Assembly (NCBI GenBank): GCA_028274925.1
Contig: JAQCNR010000430.1
Coordinates: forward strand, 1 to 5,372
Source: Halovenus sp.
Lineage (GTDB): Archaea; Halobacteriota; Halobacteria; Halobacteriales; Haloarculaceae
Length of the DNA: 5,372 nt
Direction of reading: 5' to 3'
Part shown: positions 1-5,368 of the stretch, one piece after another
Layout: each line of letters opens with the position of its first letter
Numbering within the stretch: the first letter of the stretch is position 1
Notes under the pieces: generated by a model
What the model saw: only the letters and a program-made list of their open reading frames with translations
What the model was told of the DNA's origin: nothing
Database searches by the model: none
Program-made: the position numbers and the translations under genes

Positions 1-662
1 GTGCGGATACGCTCGGCCGACCACTCGGGGTCAGGTTGGCTCTCGGGGCCTTCTGGGTTGACGTAAATCAGGCCCATCACGGTCGCCCCAAGCGGACTCT
101 GCAGGAAGTCTTCGGCGTCGAAACGGTCCCAGGACTCGAGTTCCTTTTCTGGTCCCCAGTCGACGGACTCGTCTGCCTCGAAGGCGTCCTCGCGGCCGCC
201 GGCGAAACCGAATGTCTCGAAGCCCATCGATTCCATGGCGACGTTGCCCGCGAGCAGAATCAGGTCGGACCAGGAAATCTGGTCGCCGTATTTCTGTTTG
301 ATCGGCCAGAGCAGGCGTCGGGCCTTGTCGAGGTTGGCGTTGTCCGGCCAACTGCCCAGTGGCTCGAAGCGCTGTCGGCCGCCGGCCGCACCGCCACGGC
401 CGTCGGTCGTTCGGTAGGTGCCGGCGCTGTGCCAGGCCATTCGGATAAACAGCGGTCCGTAATGGCCGTAATCCGCCGGCCACCAGTCTTTCGAGTCTGT
501 CATCATGTCCTCGAGGTCAGACTTCAGGGCCTCGTAGTCGAGAGACTCGAAGGCCTCCGTGTAGTCAAAGTCCTCACCGCGGGGGTCAGACTGGCGGGCG
601 TTCTGGTCGAGACTGGTCAGGTCTAGACTTTCCGGCCACCATTCTTGGTTAGTTTTGCTCAT
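1..662 (-). CDS. katG: Catalase-peroxidase KatG, N-terminal 220 codons (3' end cut by window edge)
   Basis: KatG is a cytoplasmic haem enzyme that breaks down hydrogen peroxide and also acts as a peroxidase. The visible 220 residues begin MSKTNQEWWPESLDL, typical of the family. They carry the distal haem-pocket motif RMAWHSAGTYR with Arg74, Trp77 and His78. The motif MGLIYVNPEGP supplies Tyr200, the central residue of the Met-Tyr-Trp crosslink that gives KatG its catalase activity (counterparts in M. tuberculosis: Arg104, Trp107, His108, Tyr229). The crosslink Met, the proximal haem His and the whole C-terminal domain lie beyond position 1; full-length family members run about 720-740 residues, so roughly 30% is seen. 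The ATG at 662-660 is chosen because it gives the conserved N terminus. No Shine-Dalgarno site precedes it, and a TATA-like box sits about 27 nt upstream, which suggests a leaderless transcript. It follows dabA in the same direction after 117 bp but probably has its own promoter. No frameshift or lost key residue is seen. Confidence 0.96.
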   Translation of the reverse strand, partial: MSKTNQEWWPESLDLTSLDQNARQSDPRGEDFDYTEAFESLDYEALKSDLEDMMTDSKDWWPADYGHYGPLFIRMAWHSAGTYRTTDGRGGAAGGRQRFEPLGSWPDNANLDKARRLLWPIKQKYGDQISWSDLILLAGNVAMESMGFETFGFAGGREDAFEADESVDWGPEKELESWDRFDAEDFLQSPLGATVMGLIYVNPEGPESQPDPEWSAERIR

Positions 663-685
663 CAACGTGCAGTTGGCTCTTTTCG

Positions 686-693
686 TAGTTAAG
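686..693 (-). promoter_or_regulatory. Putative katG TATA box (leaderless promoter)
   Basis: On the minus strand this reads CTTAACTA, with its centre about 27 nt before the A of the katG ATG. This is the spacing expected when transcription starts at or next to the start codon, as is common in haloarchaea. The lack of a Shine-Dalgarno site agrees with this. The box is not a strong consensus match; TACGAAAA just downstream (680-687) is a weaker alternative because it would lie too close to the ATG. Confidence 0.4.
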
Positions 694-704
694 ATTGTCC
701 AATC
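693..704. promoter_or_regulatory. 12-bp palindrome abutting the katG TATA box, candidate operator
   Basis: GATTG-TC-CAATC is a perfect dyad of 5-bp arms around a 2-bp centre. It lies immediately upstream of the putative katG TATA box in the direction of transcription, over the expected BRE (TFB-recognition) position. A dimeric regulator bound there could either block TFB or help recruit it. The dyad and its position are seen directly; the operator role is inferred from archaeal promoter layout. Confidence 0.35.
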
Positions 705-732
705 AGAAAGACAGCCTTCGGTTCGACAAACT

Positions 733-747
733 GAATCTTCCGGATTC
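733..747. repeat. 15-bp inverted repeat between dabA and katG
   Basis: GAATC-TTCCG-GATTC has perfect 5-bp arms. An outer GTTC (721-724) and GAAC (750-753) enclose it asymmetrically. It lies 32 bp after the dabA stop codon and its centre is about 42 bp from the 12-bp palindrome at 693-704, close to four helical turns. The inner half-sites resemble each other (GATTC and GATTG). It could be a second katG operator or a weak hairpin at the 3' end of the dabBA transcript. No T-run follows on the minus strand, so it is not a convincing terminator. Confidence 0.3.
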
Positions 748-779
748 GTGAACTGCTGTCAGTATGACCCGAACAGGAG

Positions 780-3167
780 TCAGTCGTCGGCCGCCGCGGG
801 GGTCGGCATCTGCTCGGGCACCGATTCGTCCGCGGACAGCAACGTCCACTCGAAGTCGGACTCGTACTCGAAGGCTGCGTGGTCCTGAAGCGGGTCAACG
901 ACGGTCAGCGAGAGCCAGTCGTTGTCCAGCAGTTCGGCCACCGCCTCGTTGTCGCGGAGAATCTCGGTGACACGCTCGACGGGTGCGTGAATCACCGTCG
1001 AGAGGCGCAGTGGCTGGTGGTACGGTTCGTCGTCGGCAGCGGTCAGCGATTGCAGCGGGAGCCCGGTCATGATGTCACCGCCGTTGCCCTGGTAGACGCC
1101 GACGTTGCCGACGGGGTTGTGGGTAATCTTCGAGCCACTCCCGAAGACCGCGTTGTCGACTGTCGCAAAGTAGTACTGCGTGTTGATCCACTGGGTGACG
1201 ACCATCGGGCCACCAATGATGGCTTCGAGCGCGTCGCCGTCGGTATCGGTCCGCCAATCGTAGGAGTGCAGGAATGCGCGACCGTCGAGGTCCAGTCCGT
1301 CGGTGAGTTCGCGAGGGCCGATGACGAATCCGGCGTTGCCCGCCAGCCCCCACTCTGGGCGAGTCTCCGCCCAGTCGCCAGCGCGGCGGTCGGTTTCGGC
1401 CACGCCGTTGCTCGTGGCTGCGCCCATATCCCCGGCGCGTTCGGCGGCGGCCGTTGCTCGAGCGGTTTCGAGGTCGTCGCGCAGTTGCGCGAGGTCGGCG
1501 GCGTGACTCTCTGGAACATCGCCCGCGTACAGGTCGATGTCGTCGGTCGTCGTGTTGTGCTGGCCGGCGAGGAAGACCGTATCGTCGGGCACGTCGATAC
1601 CGCGCTCAGCGAGGCGCTCACGAACAGCCTCGTCGTTACAGATTGTCGCAAGGACGCGCGCACTCGGGCCGCCGGGGTTGCCAGCGCAGGCACCACAGTC
1701 CAGACTCGAATCGAACGGATTGTTCGCCGTCTCGCTGGCGTGGCCGGTGAAGACGAACAGGCGACCGAACGCTTCGATGCCCATCAACTCGAATGCCGTC
1801 GCGGCGTACTCGACGCGTTCGTCGAGAGTGAGTCCTTGCGGAAGGTCGTGACCAGCGTCGGAATCGTGGTCGAGCGTGGGCGCGCAGTGAGTGTGGTCGT
1901 CGGGAGTGCGGTCCCCAGCAGCGCCAAGCAAGCCACGAACTCGGCCCGGGACCAGCGTGCGGGCCGCGAGTGCGCCAGCGTAGCCGACGCCCGTACTTTC
2001 GACAAAGCTGAACGCCGTCGCGGCGTTCGAGCGCAGGCCTTTGAGTGCCGTCTTTCCGGTGTCGAGCAGGGCCTGCCAGCGGTCGTAGCTCTCTTCGTTC
2101 TCGCCATCGGTTGGTTCTTCGGTGACGTAGTGTTGGGCGTCGACAATCGGCGGGCACGCGTCAACGGAGACCGAGGAGTTGTAGCCAGAGTACTGCATCG
2201 GGATACCGAAGAAGCCAGCGTAGCCGTTGGTCTCGTAGGTTCCGGTGGCCTCGACGCGGCGGCGGATGATCTCAGAGCGCGTGTCGATACAGAAGACTAG
2301 TTGTGCGTCGGGGCGCTCCTCGTCAGTCTCGCCCAGTGATTCGCTGGCGTCGGTAATCGGGCCGACCAGTTCGTCGCGGTAGCTGTCTTCCCACGCCCCG
2401 AGCCAGCACTCACCGCGAGGAACCGATTTGTCGGGTTCGACCGCCTCTTCAGGGGCGAGCGTCGCGTCGAACGCTTCGACCATCGCCAACCGGGCAGCCA
2501 GATAGCCCGTCAGCGTGATTGGGTAGGCTGACTGCCACACGCCCTCGTCGGCGGCGCGCTGTTTGAGCAGGCCGGTCCAGCCCGGGAGTGCAGCCAACTG
2601 GGCCTCGAAGATGTCTCGCCACTCGTCGGTCGGGTGGGCGGCCAGGGCGTCACGAATCGCCTCTCTCGGGTCGTCGGGCAGGTCCGCAATCGCGTCGCTA
2701 TTTGGAATCTCACCGTCGCGGGCAGCAACGTTTCGGAAGGCGTCGTAGAAGCCAGCTTCACGGTTGGGCATCGGCCACGCCGCCCGGCCTTCGTCGAGGA
2801 AGGCAGCTAGCCACTTCGAGAGCACAGTGTCGACGGCCTCCGTCTCCGGGAGCATCGAGTCCGTGGTCGACTCGTCCATCGCGTCGAGACTCGCTTCTGG
2901 ATCTGTCTCGTAGTCGTGGGCAGCGAGATTCGCTTCGAGGGCCTCGGTGTCGATGCGGCCATCCTCGTAGGCGCGGCGGAACACCGACGGCTCGGGGTAG
3001 CCGTCGGCACCGAGTAGCGCTTCGACCTCGCCGACAGCCTCGTGAAATGGCTGGTCCTCGAAGCCAGCGAGTGGGTTGGCCGTCACGAATGAGTGCAGCG
3101 GCCAGACAGCGCCAACTGTCTCGGCTGCCGAGTCGATACAGTCCTCGATTGCGCCGTTAGTACTCAT
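780..3167 (-). CDS. dabA: DabA: zinc-dependent, beta-carbonic-anhydrase-like subunit of a DAB inorganic carbon transporter (DUF2309/UPF0753, YbcC family)
   Basis: In bacterial DAB systems DabA is a soluble subunit on the cytoplasmic face of DabB that converts CO2 to bicarbonate using energy delivered by DabB. This 795-residue protein has no membrane segment. Near the N terminus is the family motif WPLHSFVTANPLAGFE (22-37). The active-site motif VFCIDTRSE gives Cys293, Asp295 and Arg297, the CxDxR signature of beta-carbonic anhydrases. FTGHASETANNP gives His476 and LDCGACAGNPGG gives Cys491. These match the zinc ligands Cys351, His524, Cys539 and the catalytic Asp353 of Halothiobacillus DabA2, and the His-Cys spacing of 15 is identical. 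Further conserved blocks are HNTTTDDIDLY (537-547), WGLAGNAGFVIGPRE (606-620), FLHSYDWRTD (632-641) and the long block around 652-708. Length is slightly below many bacterial members. The protein is very acidic, fitting a high-salt cytoplasm. A His/Asp-rich stretch at 423-441 looks lineage-specific. The ATG at 3167 overlaps the dabB end by 11 nt and has its own Shine-Dalgarno site, pointing to coupled translation and a 1:1 complex. Confidence 0.93.
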   Translation of the reverse strand: MSTNGAIEDCIDSAAETVGAVWPLHSFVTANPLAGFEDQPFHEAVGEVEALLGADGYPEPSVFRRAYEDGRIDTEALEANLAAHDYETDPEASLDAMDESTTDSMLPETEAVDTVLSKWLAAFLDEGRAAWPMPNREAGFYDAFRNVAARDGEIPNSDAIADLPDDPREAIRDALAAHPTDEWRDIFEAQLAALPGWTGLLKQRAADEGVWQSAYPITLTGYLAARLAMVEAFDATLAPEEAVEPDKSVPRGECWLGAWEDSYRDELVGPITDASESLGETDEERPDAQLVFCIDTRSEIIRRRVEATGTYETNGYAGFFGIPMQYSGYNSSVSVDACPPIVDAQHYVTEEPTDGENEESYDRWQALLDTGKTALKGLRSNAATAFSFVESTGVGYAGALAARTLVPGRVRGLLGAAGDRTPDDHTHCAPTLDHDSDAGHDLPQGLTLDERVEYAATAFELMGIEAFGRLFVFTGHASETANNPFDSSLDCGACAGNPGGPSARVLATICNDEAVRERLAERGIDVPDDTVFLAGQHNTTTDDIDLYAGDVPESHAADLAQLRDDLETARATAAAERAGDMGAATSNGVAETDRRAGDWAETRPEWGLAGNAGFVIGPRELTDGLDLDGRAFLHSYDWRTDTDGDALEAIIGGPMVVTQWINTQYYFATVDNAVFGSGSKITHNPVGNVGVYQGNGGDIMTGLPLQSLTAADDEPYHQPLRLSTVIHAPVERVTEILRDNEAVAELLDNDWLSLTVVDPLQDHAAFEYESDFEWTLLSADESVPEQMPTPAAADD

Positions 3168-4626
3168 TGTACTCCTCCGTGGTGGTCAGTTGCGTGTCGG
3201 TCGGTGGCTGCGTGGCGTTCAGCAAGAACACGTACAGGCGCTCACTGCGCTTGTAGCGCCCACTTTCGATAGCCAGATACGCCCCGAGGAAGGCCACGGC
3301 GACGATACCGTGGATAATCGTCAGTTCAATTGGTGGCGCTGCCACCGGGAGCAGTCCCTCGATGGCGCGGTAGACGCCAGCATACAGGGCGATTGCCGGC
3401 AAGGCAACCAGCGGAACGCCGACGTACCGGACACTTGCCGGCAGCGCCGGGCGAGTCGTCACCTCGCGGGCAGCGTGGAGGACAGTCAGAACGACAATCA
3501 GGACGAGCAGCAAGCCGCCGTCGAGTTTCGTCCCCTTGCCGGTCAGGCCAGCGAACAGCGCACCGCCGGCGATGGCGGTCAAGATGATGAGCGCTGCCTC
3601 GGCTGGTCCCGTCAAGCGGGCTGTGTTCGATTTGGTCGGTGACTGCTGGGAGACTACTCCGCCTGCGCTGAGAAACTGGTAGGCCTTGTAGAAGCCGTGC
3701 AGGATGAGGTGGGTGATTGCAGCCCCGAAGAAGCCCAGACCGGCTTGCATGAGCATGAAGCCCATCTGGCCAACGGTCGAACAGCCGAGTTCGCCCTTCA
3801 CGTCTGTCTGGACCGTCTTCAGGAGTTTCCCACCGAGCGCGCTGACTGCACCGAGAGCGACGACTGCCAGCATAACTGCGGGTTCGATGGTGACAACACC
3901 GCCAAAGCGGACGAGCAGGACGCCGCCAGCGTTGACGAAGCCCGCGTGCATCAGCGCCGAGGCCGGCGTCGGTGCGGTCATCGAGGAGAGCAGCCACGAC
4001 TGGAAGGGGAGCAGTGCAGATTGAATCATCGCCGCGAGGACGAGCGCCCCGGCAGCGGCGACCACCAGCGGCGTCGACTCCGCGGCCGCCGTGACTCCAG
4101 ACACCGTCGTTGCGCCAGTCCCAATCCAGAGCGCGAGGAGTGCCGCCGAAAGTGCAGCAGTACTCGCAAGGAAATACCGGCGGGCGAGCGTCGCCGCGGC
4201 TTGGGCCTGTGGCCACGCCGAGAGCGTCCCAATCAGGCCGGCCATCACCAGCCCCATCCCGAGCCAGGCGGCCCCGAACAGGAGGAAGTGGTCGGCTGCA
4301 ACCAACACCATCACCACGAGCGTGAACGCGAACACGCGCCCGAAGAAGGCCTCGGCAGTCTTGCTCCCGGCGAGATAGCGCCGCGAGTAGCTGTGCACGA
4401 TGGCGCTGAAGAAGGTGACTGTGAGCCACATGATGACTGTGAGGCCGTCGACGGTCACGCCCGGCAGTTCCCACGGTCGACCCCGGAAGAGAAAGGCCGT
4501 CAGCGCGGCGATACTGCCCAGCCAGAGCGTCCACGCCAGCCGTGTCAGCACGACCGCCACGGGCGAGGACTCGGTCTCTGGCGTCGGAAGCTGTCCCACC
4601 GTCGAACGCTGCGTCTTTTGTGTCAT
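3157..4626 (-). CDS. dabB: DabB: membrane cation-channel subunit of the DAB inorganic carbon transporter (NuoL/MrpA-like, proton_antipo_M family)
   Basis: DabB is the integral membrane partner of DabA and belongs to the proton-conducting antiporter family (PF00361) shared with NuoL of complex I and MrpA. It is thought to pass protons or Na+ inward to drive DabA. The 489-residue protein has about a dozen hydrophobic segments from residue 25 to about 453, after a polar N-terminal tail. Family hallmarks are QSALLPFQSWLLSSM and APTPASALMHAGFVNAGG (together 202-235), TVQTDVKGELGCSTVGQMGFM (271-291, with Lys277), and the HGFYKAYQFLSAG segment (310-322, with Lys314). Compared with E. coli NuoL, the broken-helix Lys (KSAQ) is Gln202, and the helix-5 Glu (WEGVG) is Leu122. 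It is shorter than NuoL (about 613), and no other complex I or Mrp genes are nearby. The adjacent DUF2309 gene makes DabB the better name than NADH dehydrogenase subunit 5. The ATG at 4626 is the first possible ATG or GTG in frame after an upstream stop at 4677-4675. No Shine-Dalgarno site is visible. Confidence 0.92.
   Translation of the reverse strand: MTQKTQRSTVGQLPTPETESSPVAVVLTRLAWTLWLGSIAALTAFLFRGRPWELPGVTVDGLTVIMWLTVTFFSAIVHSYSRRYLAGSKTAEAFFGRVFAFTLVVMVLVAADHFLLFGAAWLGMGLVMAGLIGTLSAWPQAQAAATLARRYFLASTAALSAALLALWIGTGATTVSGVTAAAESTPLVVAAAGALVLAAMIQSALLPFQSWLLSSMTAPTPASALMHAGFVNAGGVLLVRFGGVVTIEPAVMLAVVALGAVSALGGKLLKTVQTDVKGELGCSTVGQMGFMLMQAGLGFFGAAITHLILHGFYKAYQFLSAGGVVSQQSPTKSNTARLTGPAEAALIILTAIAGGALFAGLTGKGTKLDGGLLLVLIVVLTVLHAAREVTTRPALPASVRYVGVPLVALPAIALYAGVYRAIEGLLPVAAPPIELTIIHGIVAVAFLGAYLAIESGRYKRSERLYVFLLNATQPPTDTQLTTTEEYNEY
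3174..3178 (-). promoter_or_regulatory. Shine-Dalgarno site of dabA inside the dabB 3' end
   Basis: The minus strand reads GGAGG, 6 nt before the dabA ATG at 3167-3165. It is complementary to the archaeal 16S rRNA 3' end and lies inside the last codons of dabB. It is the only clear Shine-Dalgarno site among the four gene starts. It supports the chosen dabA start and internal initiation on a dabB-dabA message. Confidence 0.75.
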
Positions 4627-4641
4627 CGTCTGCGTTTGTGC

Positions 4642-4669
4642 CCGACCAGCCCGAGGTCGCAGTGGTCGG
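4642..4669 (-). promoter_or_regulatory. GC-rich inverted repeat in the predicted dabB 5' leader with two exclusive pairings
   Basis: The arms CCGACCA (4642-4648) and TGGTCGG (4663-4669) form a perfect 7-bp stem with a 14-nt loop. The same left arm can instead pair through CGACC (4643-4647) with GGTCG (4655-4659), giving a 5-bp stem with a 7-nt loop, so the two folds exclude each other. The element lies between the predicted dabB transcription start (about 4688) and the ATG, ending 15 nt before it. It might be an RNA regulatory hairpin, a DNA operator or chance in GC-rich sequence. The geometry is seen; the role is not. Confidence 0.3.
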
Positions 4670-4708
4670 TCTGTCTACTCAACTATACGAACAGATTAGG
4701 CAATAAAG

Positions 4709-4720
4709 CTTTTTATATTA
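4709..4720 (-). promoter_or_regulatory. Putative dabBA TATA box
   Basis: The minus strand reads TAATATAAAAAG, the best archaeal TATA-like element upstream of dabB, in an AT-rich island within GC-rich DNA. A start about 25-27 nt downstream would fall near 4688, giving a leader of about 60 nt. A shorter TATA-like run at 4680-4690 would give a leader of about 30 nt and cannot be excluded. Hexamers ACGAAC (4687-4692) and GTTCGT (4724-4729) form an inverted repeat flanking the box, one near the predicted start and one over the BRE side, so a bridging repressor is conceivable. Confidence 0.5.
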
Positions 4721-4756
4721 CCAGTTCGTTCGCAAAAAGCACACTCAGATAACATA

Positions 4757-4769
4757 GTAATTATATTAC
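4757..4769. promoter_or_regulatory. 13-bp dyad upstream of the dabBA promoter, candidate regulator site
   Basis: GTAAT-TAT-ATTAC is a perfect dyad with 5-bp arms and a 3-bp centre. It lies about 48 bp upstream of the dabB TATA box and shares the octamer TATATTAC (4762-4769) with the TATA region (4714-4721). AT-rich dyads of about 13-15 bp are typical of Lrp/AsnC-family sites, and an Lrp-type gene is the next gene upstream. Upstream placement would suit an activator. The alternative is that it holds a second TATA box. Binding by the neighbouring regulator is an inference. Confidence 0.35.
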
Positions 4770-4810
4770 GCTCCTAATATGTGAACCGGGACCACGATTC
4801 GGCGGTATGA

Positions 4811-4825
4811 CGGCAGTTGTTGCCG
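4811..4825 (-). terminator. Weak hairpin downstream of the Lrp-type gene
   Basis: CGGCA-GTTGT-TGCCG is a perfect 5-bp stem with a 5-nt loop. It begins about 45 nt after the regulator's stop codon. No T-run follows it on the minus strand, so it is not a typical archaeal terminator. It is the only compact hairpin candidate found for ending the regulator transcript. Confidence 0.15.
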
Positions 4826-4862
4826 AGAGCGGGTCAGAACCAGAGTCGAGAGCGGTCAGGAA
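4824..4862. repeat. Imperfect tandem repeat, two copies of about 16 bp
   Basis: CGAGAGCGGGTCAGAA (4824-4839) and CGAGAGCGGTCAGGAA (4847-4862) recur at a 23-bp spacing, differing by one base gained or lost in the G-run and a shifted G. They lie just after the Lrp-type gene. The repeat may be a small duplication or a pair of protein sites about two helical turns apart; no function is recognised. Confidence 0.4.
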
Positions 4863-4870
4863 TCGTTCGT

Positions 4871-5332
4871 CTAGGAGTCGAACTCGTCGAACGGCGTGGT
4901 TCGGTGGCTGCGGACGAGGACTTCGTCGGCGACGGTCAGCCCCATGTCGAGCAGTTCCTGTGCAACAGGCGTAATGTCGTCGTCAGACTCGCCAACGGCA
5001 GTGACGAGGAGATTCTGCTCGCCCGTGACCAGTTCCTGGACGGAGACAACCCCCGAAATCTCCAGAATATCGTCGATGAGTTCGCCACGGTCGGGAATCG
5101 GCGCGGTGCAAAACAGCAGCATTCGGAGTGGATAGCCCGACTGCTGGTAATCCACGTCCGCGCTGTAGCCTTTGATGATGTCGTCGGCTTCGAGACGCTG
5201 AATCCGTTTGCGGACGGTGCTGTCGGAGGTCCCCGTCCGTTCTGCGATATCCCCCGAGGAACTGTTGCGGGCGTCCTCCTGCAACGCGTGAAGGATGGCC
5301 TTATCCACGTTGTCGATGTCCTCACCATTCAT
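4871..5332 (-). CDS. Lrp/AsnC-family transcriptional regulator
   Basis: This 153-residue acidic protein has the standard length and two-domain layout of Lrp/AsnC regulators. A winged helix-turn-helix occupies about residues 7-55; it starts DNVDKAILHALQEDARNSS and has the recognition region GTSDSTVRKRIQRLEADDII. The ligand-sensing RAM domain follows at about 68-145, with the core VVSVQELVTGEQNLLVTAVG (95-114). Such proteins form dimers and octamers and often sense amino acids or other small metabolites; this one's ligand cannot be read from sequence. The ATG at 5332 gives the expected N terminus, and a TATA-like box about 29 nt upstream fits a leaderless message. The gene runs in the same direction as dabBA, 244 bp upstream and separated from it by an AT-rich promoter, so it is probably transcribed separately. 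Control of dabBA or of itself is suggested by position only. Haloarchaea encode many Lrp paralogues, so no gene symbol is assigned. Confidence 0.93.
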   Translation of the reverse strand: MNGEDIDNVDKAILHALQEDARNSSSGDIAERTGTSDSTVRKRIQRLEADDIIKGYSADVDYQQSGYPLRMLLFCTAPIPDRGELIDDILEISGVVSVQELVTGEQNLLVTAVGESDDDITPVAQELLDMGLTVADEVLVRSHRTTPFDEFDS

Positions 5333-5356
5333 GCGTGTACGTCCGCGACAGAGCCA

Positions 5357-5368
5357 CTTTATTTTGTA
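5357..5368 (-). promoter_or_regulatory. Putative TATA box of the Lrp-type gene (leaderless promoter)
   Basis: The minus strand reads TACAAAATAAAG, and the core AAAATAAA is centred about 29 nt before the ATG at 5332. This places the transcription start at or within a few nt of the start codon. No Shine-Dalgarno site lies between them. The BRE region is at or beyond the right edge of the window. Confidence 0.5.

Larger units (their letters stand above)
4627..4870. other. Intergenic region between the Lrp-type gene and dabB
   Basis: This 244-bp gap has no credible reading frame. From right to left it holds the imperfect tandem repeat, a weak hairpin, a GC-moderate stretch, the 13-bp dyad, the AT-rich promoter island (about 4680-4780) and a GC-rich leader with an inverted repeat. 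Its length, AT peak and dense dyads mark it as the main control region for dabBA. Confidence 0.6.

Noticed and set aside
36..626. Open frame of 196 codons antisense to katG
   Set aside because: The minus strand encodes the unmistakable KatG N-terminal domain over the same bases.
663..779. Strong terminator between dabA and katG
   Set aside because: The inverted repeat at 733-747 has short arms and no T-run follows on the minus strand.
655..888. Small plus-strand open frame of 77 codons across the dabA-katG gap
   Set aside because: It overlaps the 3' end of dabA, has no promoter or Shine-Dalgarno support, and ends in a Ser-rich shadow of the dabA C terminus.
879..2300. Long open frame of 473 codons on the plus strand, antisense to dabA
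   Set aside because: Strong G/C preference at third codon positions of dabA removes stop codons on the opposite strand. The translation has no recognisable motif, and dabA shows family-wide conservation through the whole stretch.
3157..4626. Reading dabB as subunit L of respiratory complex I or as MrpA
   Set aside because: No other nuo or mrp genes are present, the protein is shorter, and it overlaps a DUF2309 gene, which is the DAB/MpsAB arrangement.
3697..4752. Open frame of 351 codons on the plus strand, antisense to dabB
   Set aside because: It is a low-complexity Arg/Glu/His-rich shadow of a membrane-protein gene. It runs into the AT-rich dabB promoter and resembles no known family.
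4627..5332. Single operon of the Lrp-type gene with dabBA
   Set aside because: The 244-bp gap holds a good TATA-like element and an AT-rich island of its own, so separate transcription is more likely, although no strong terminator was found.
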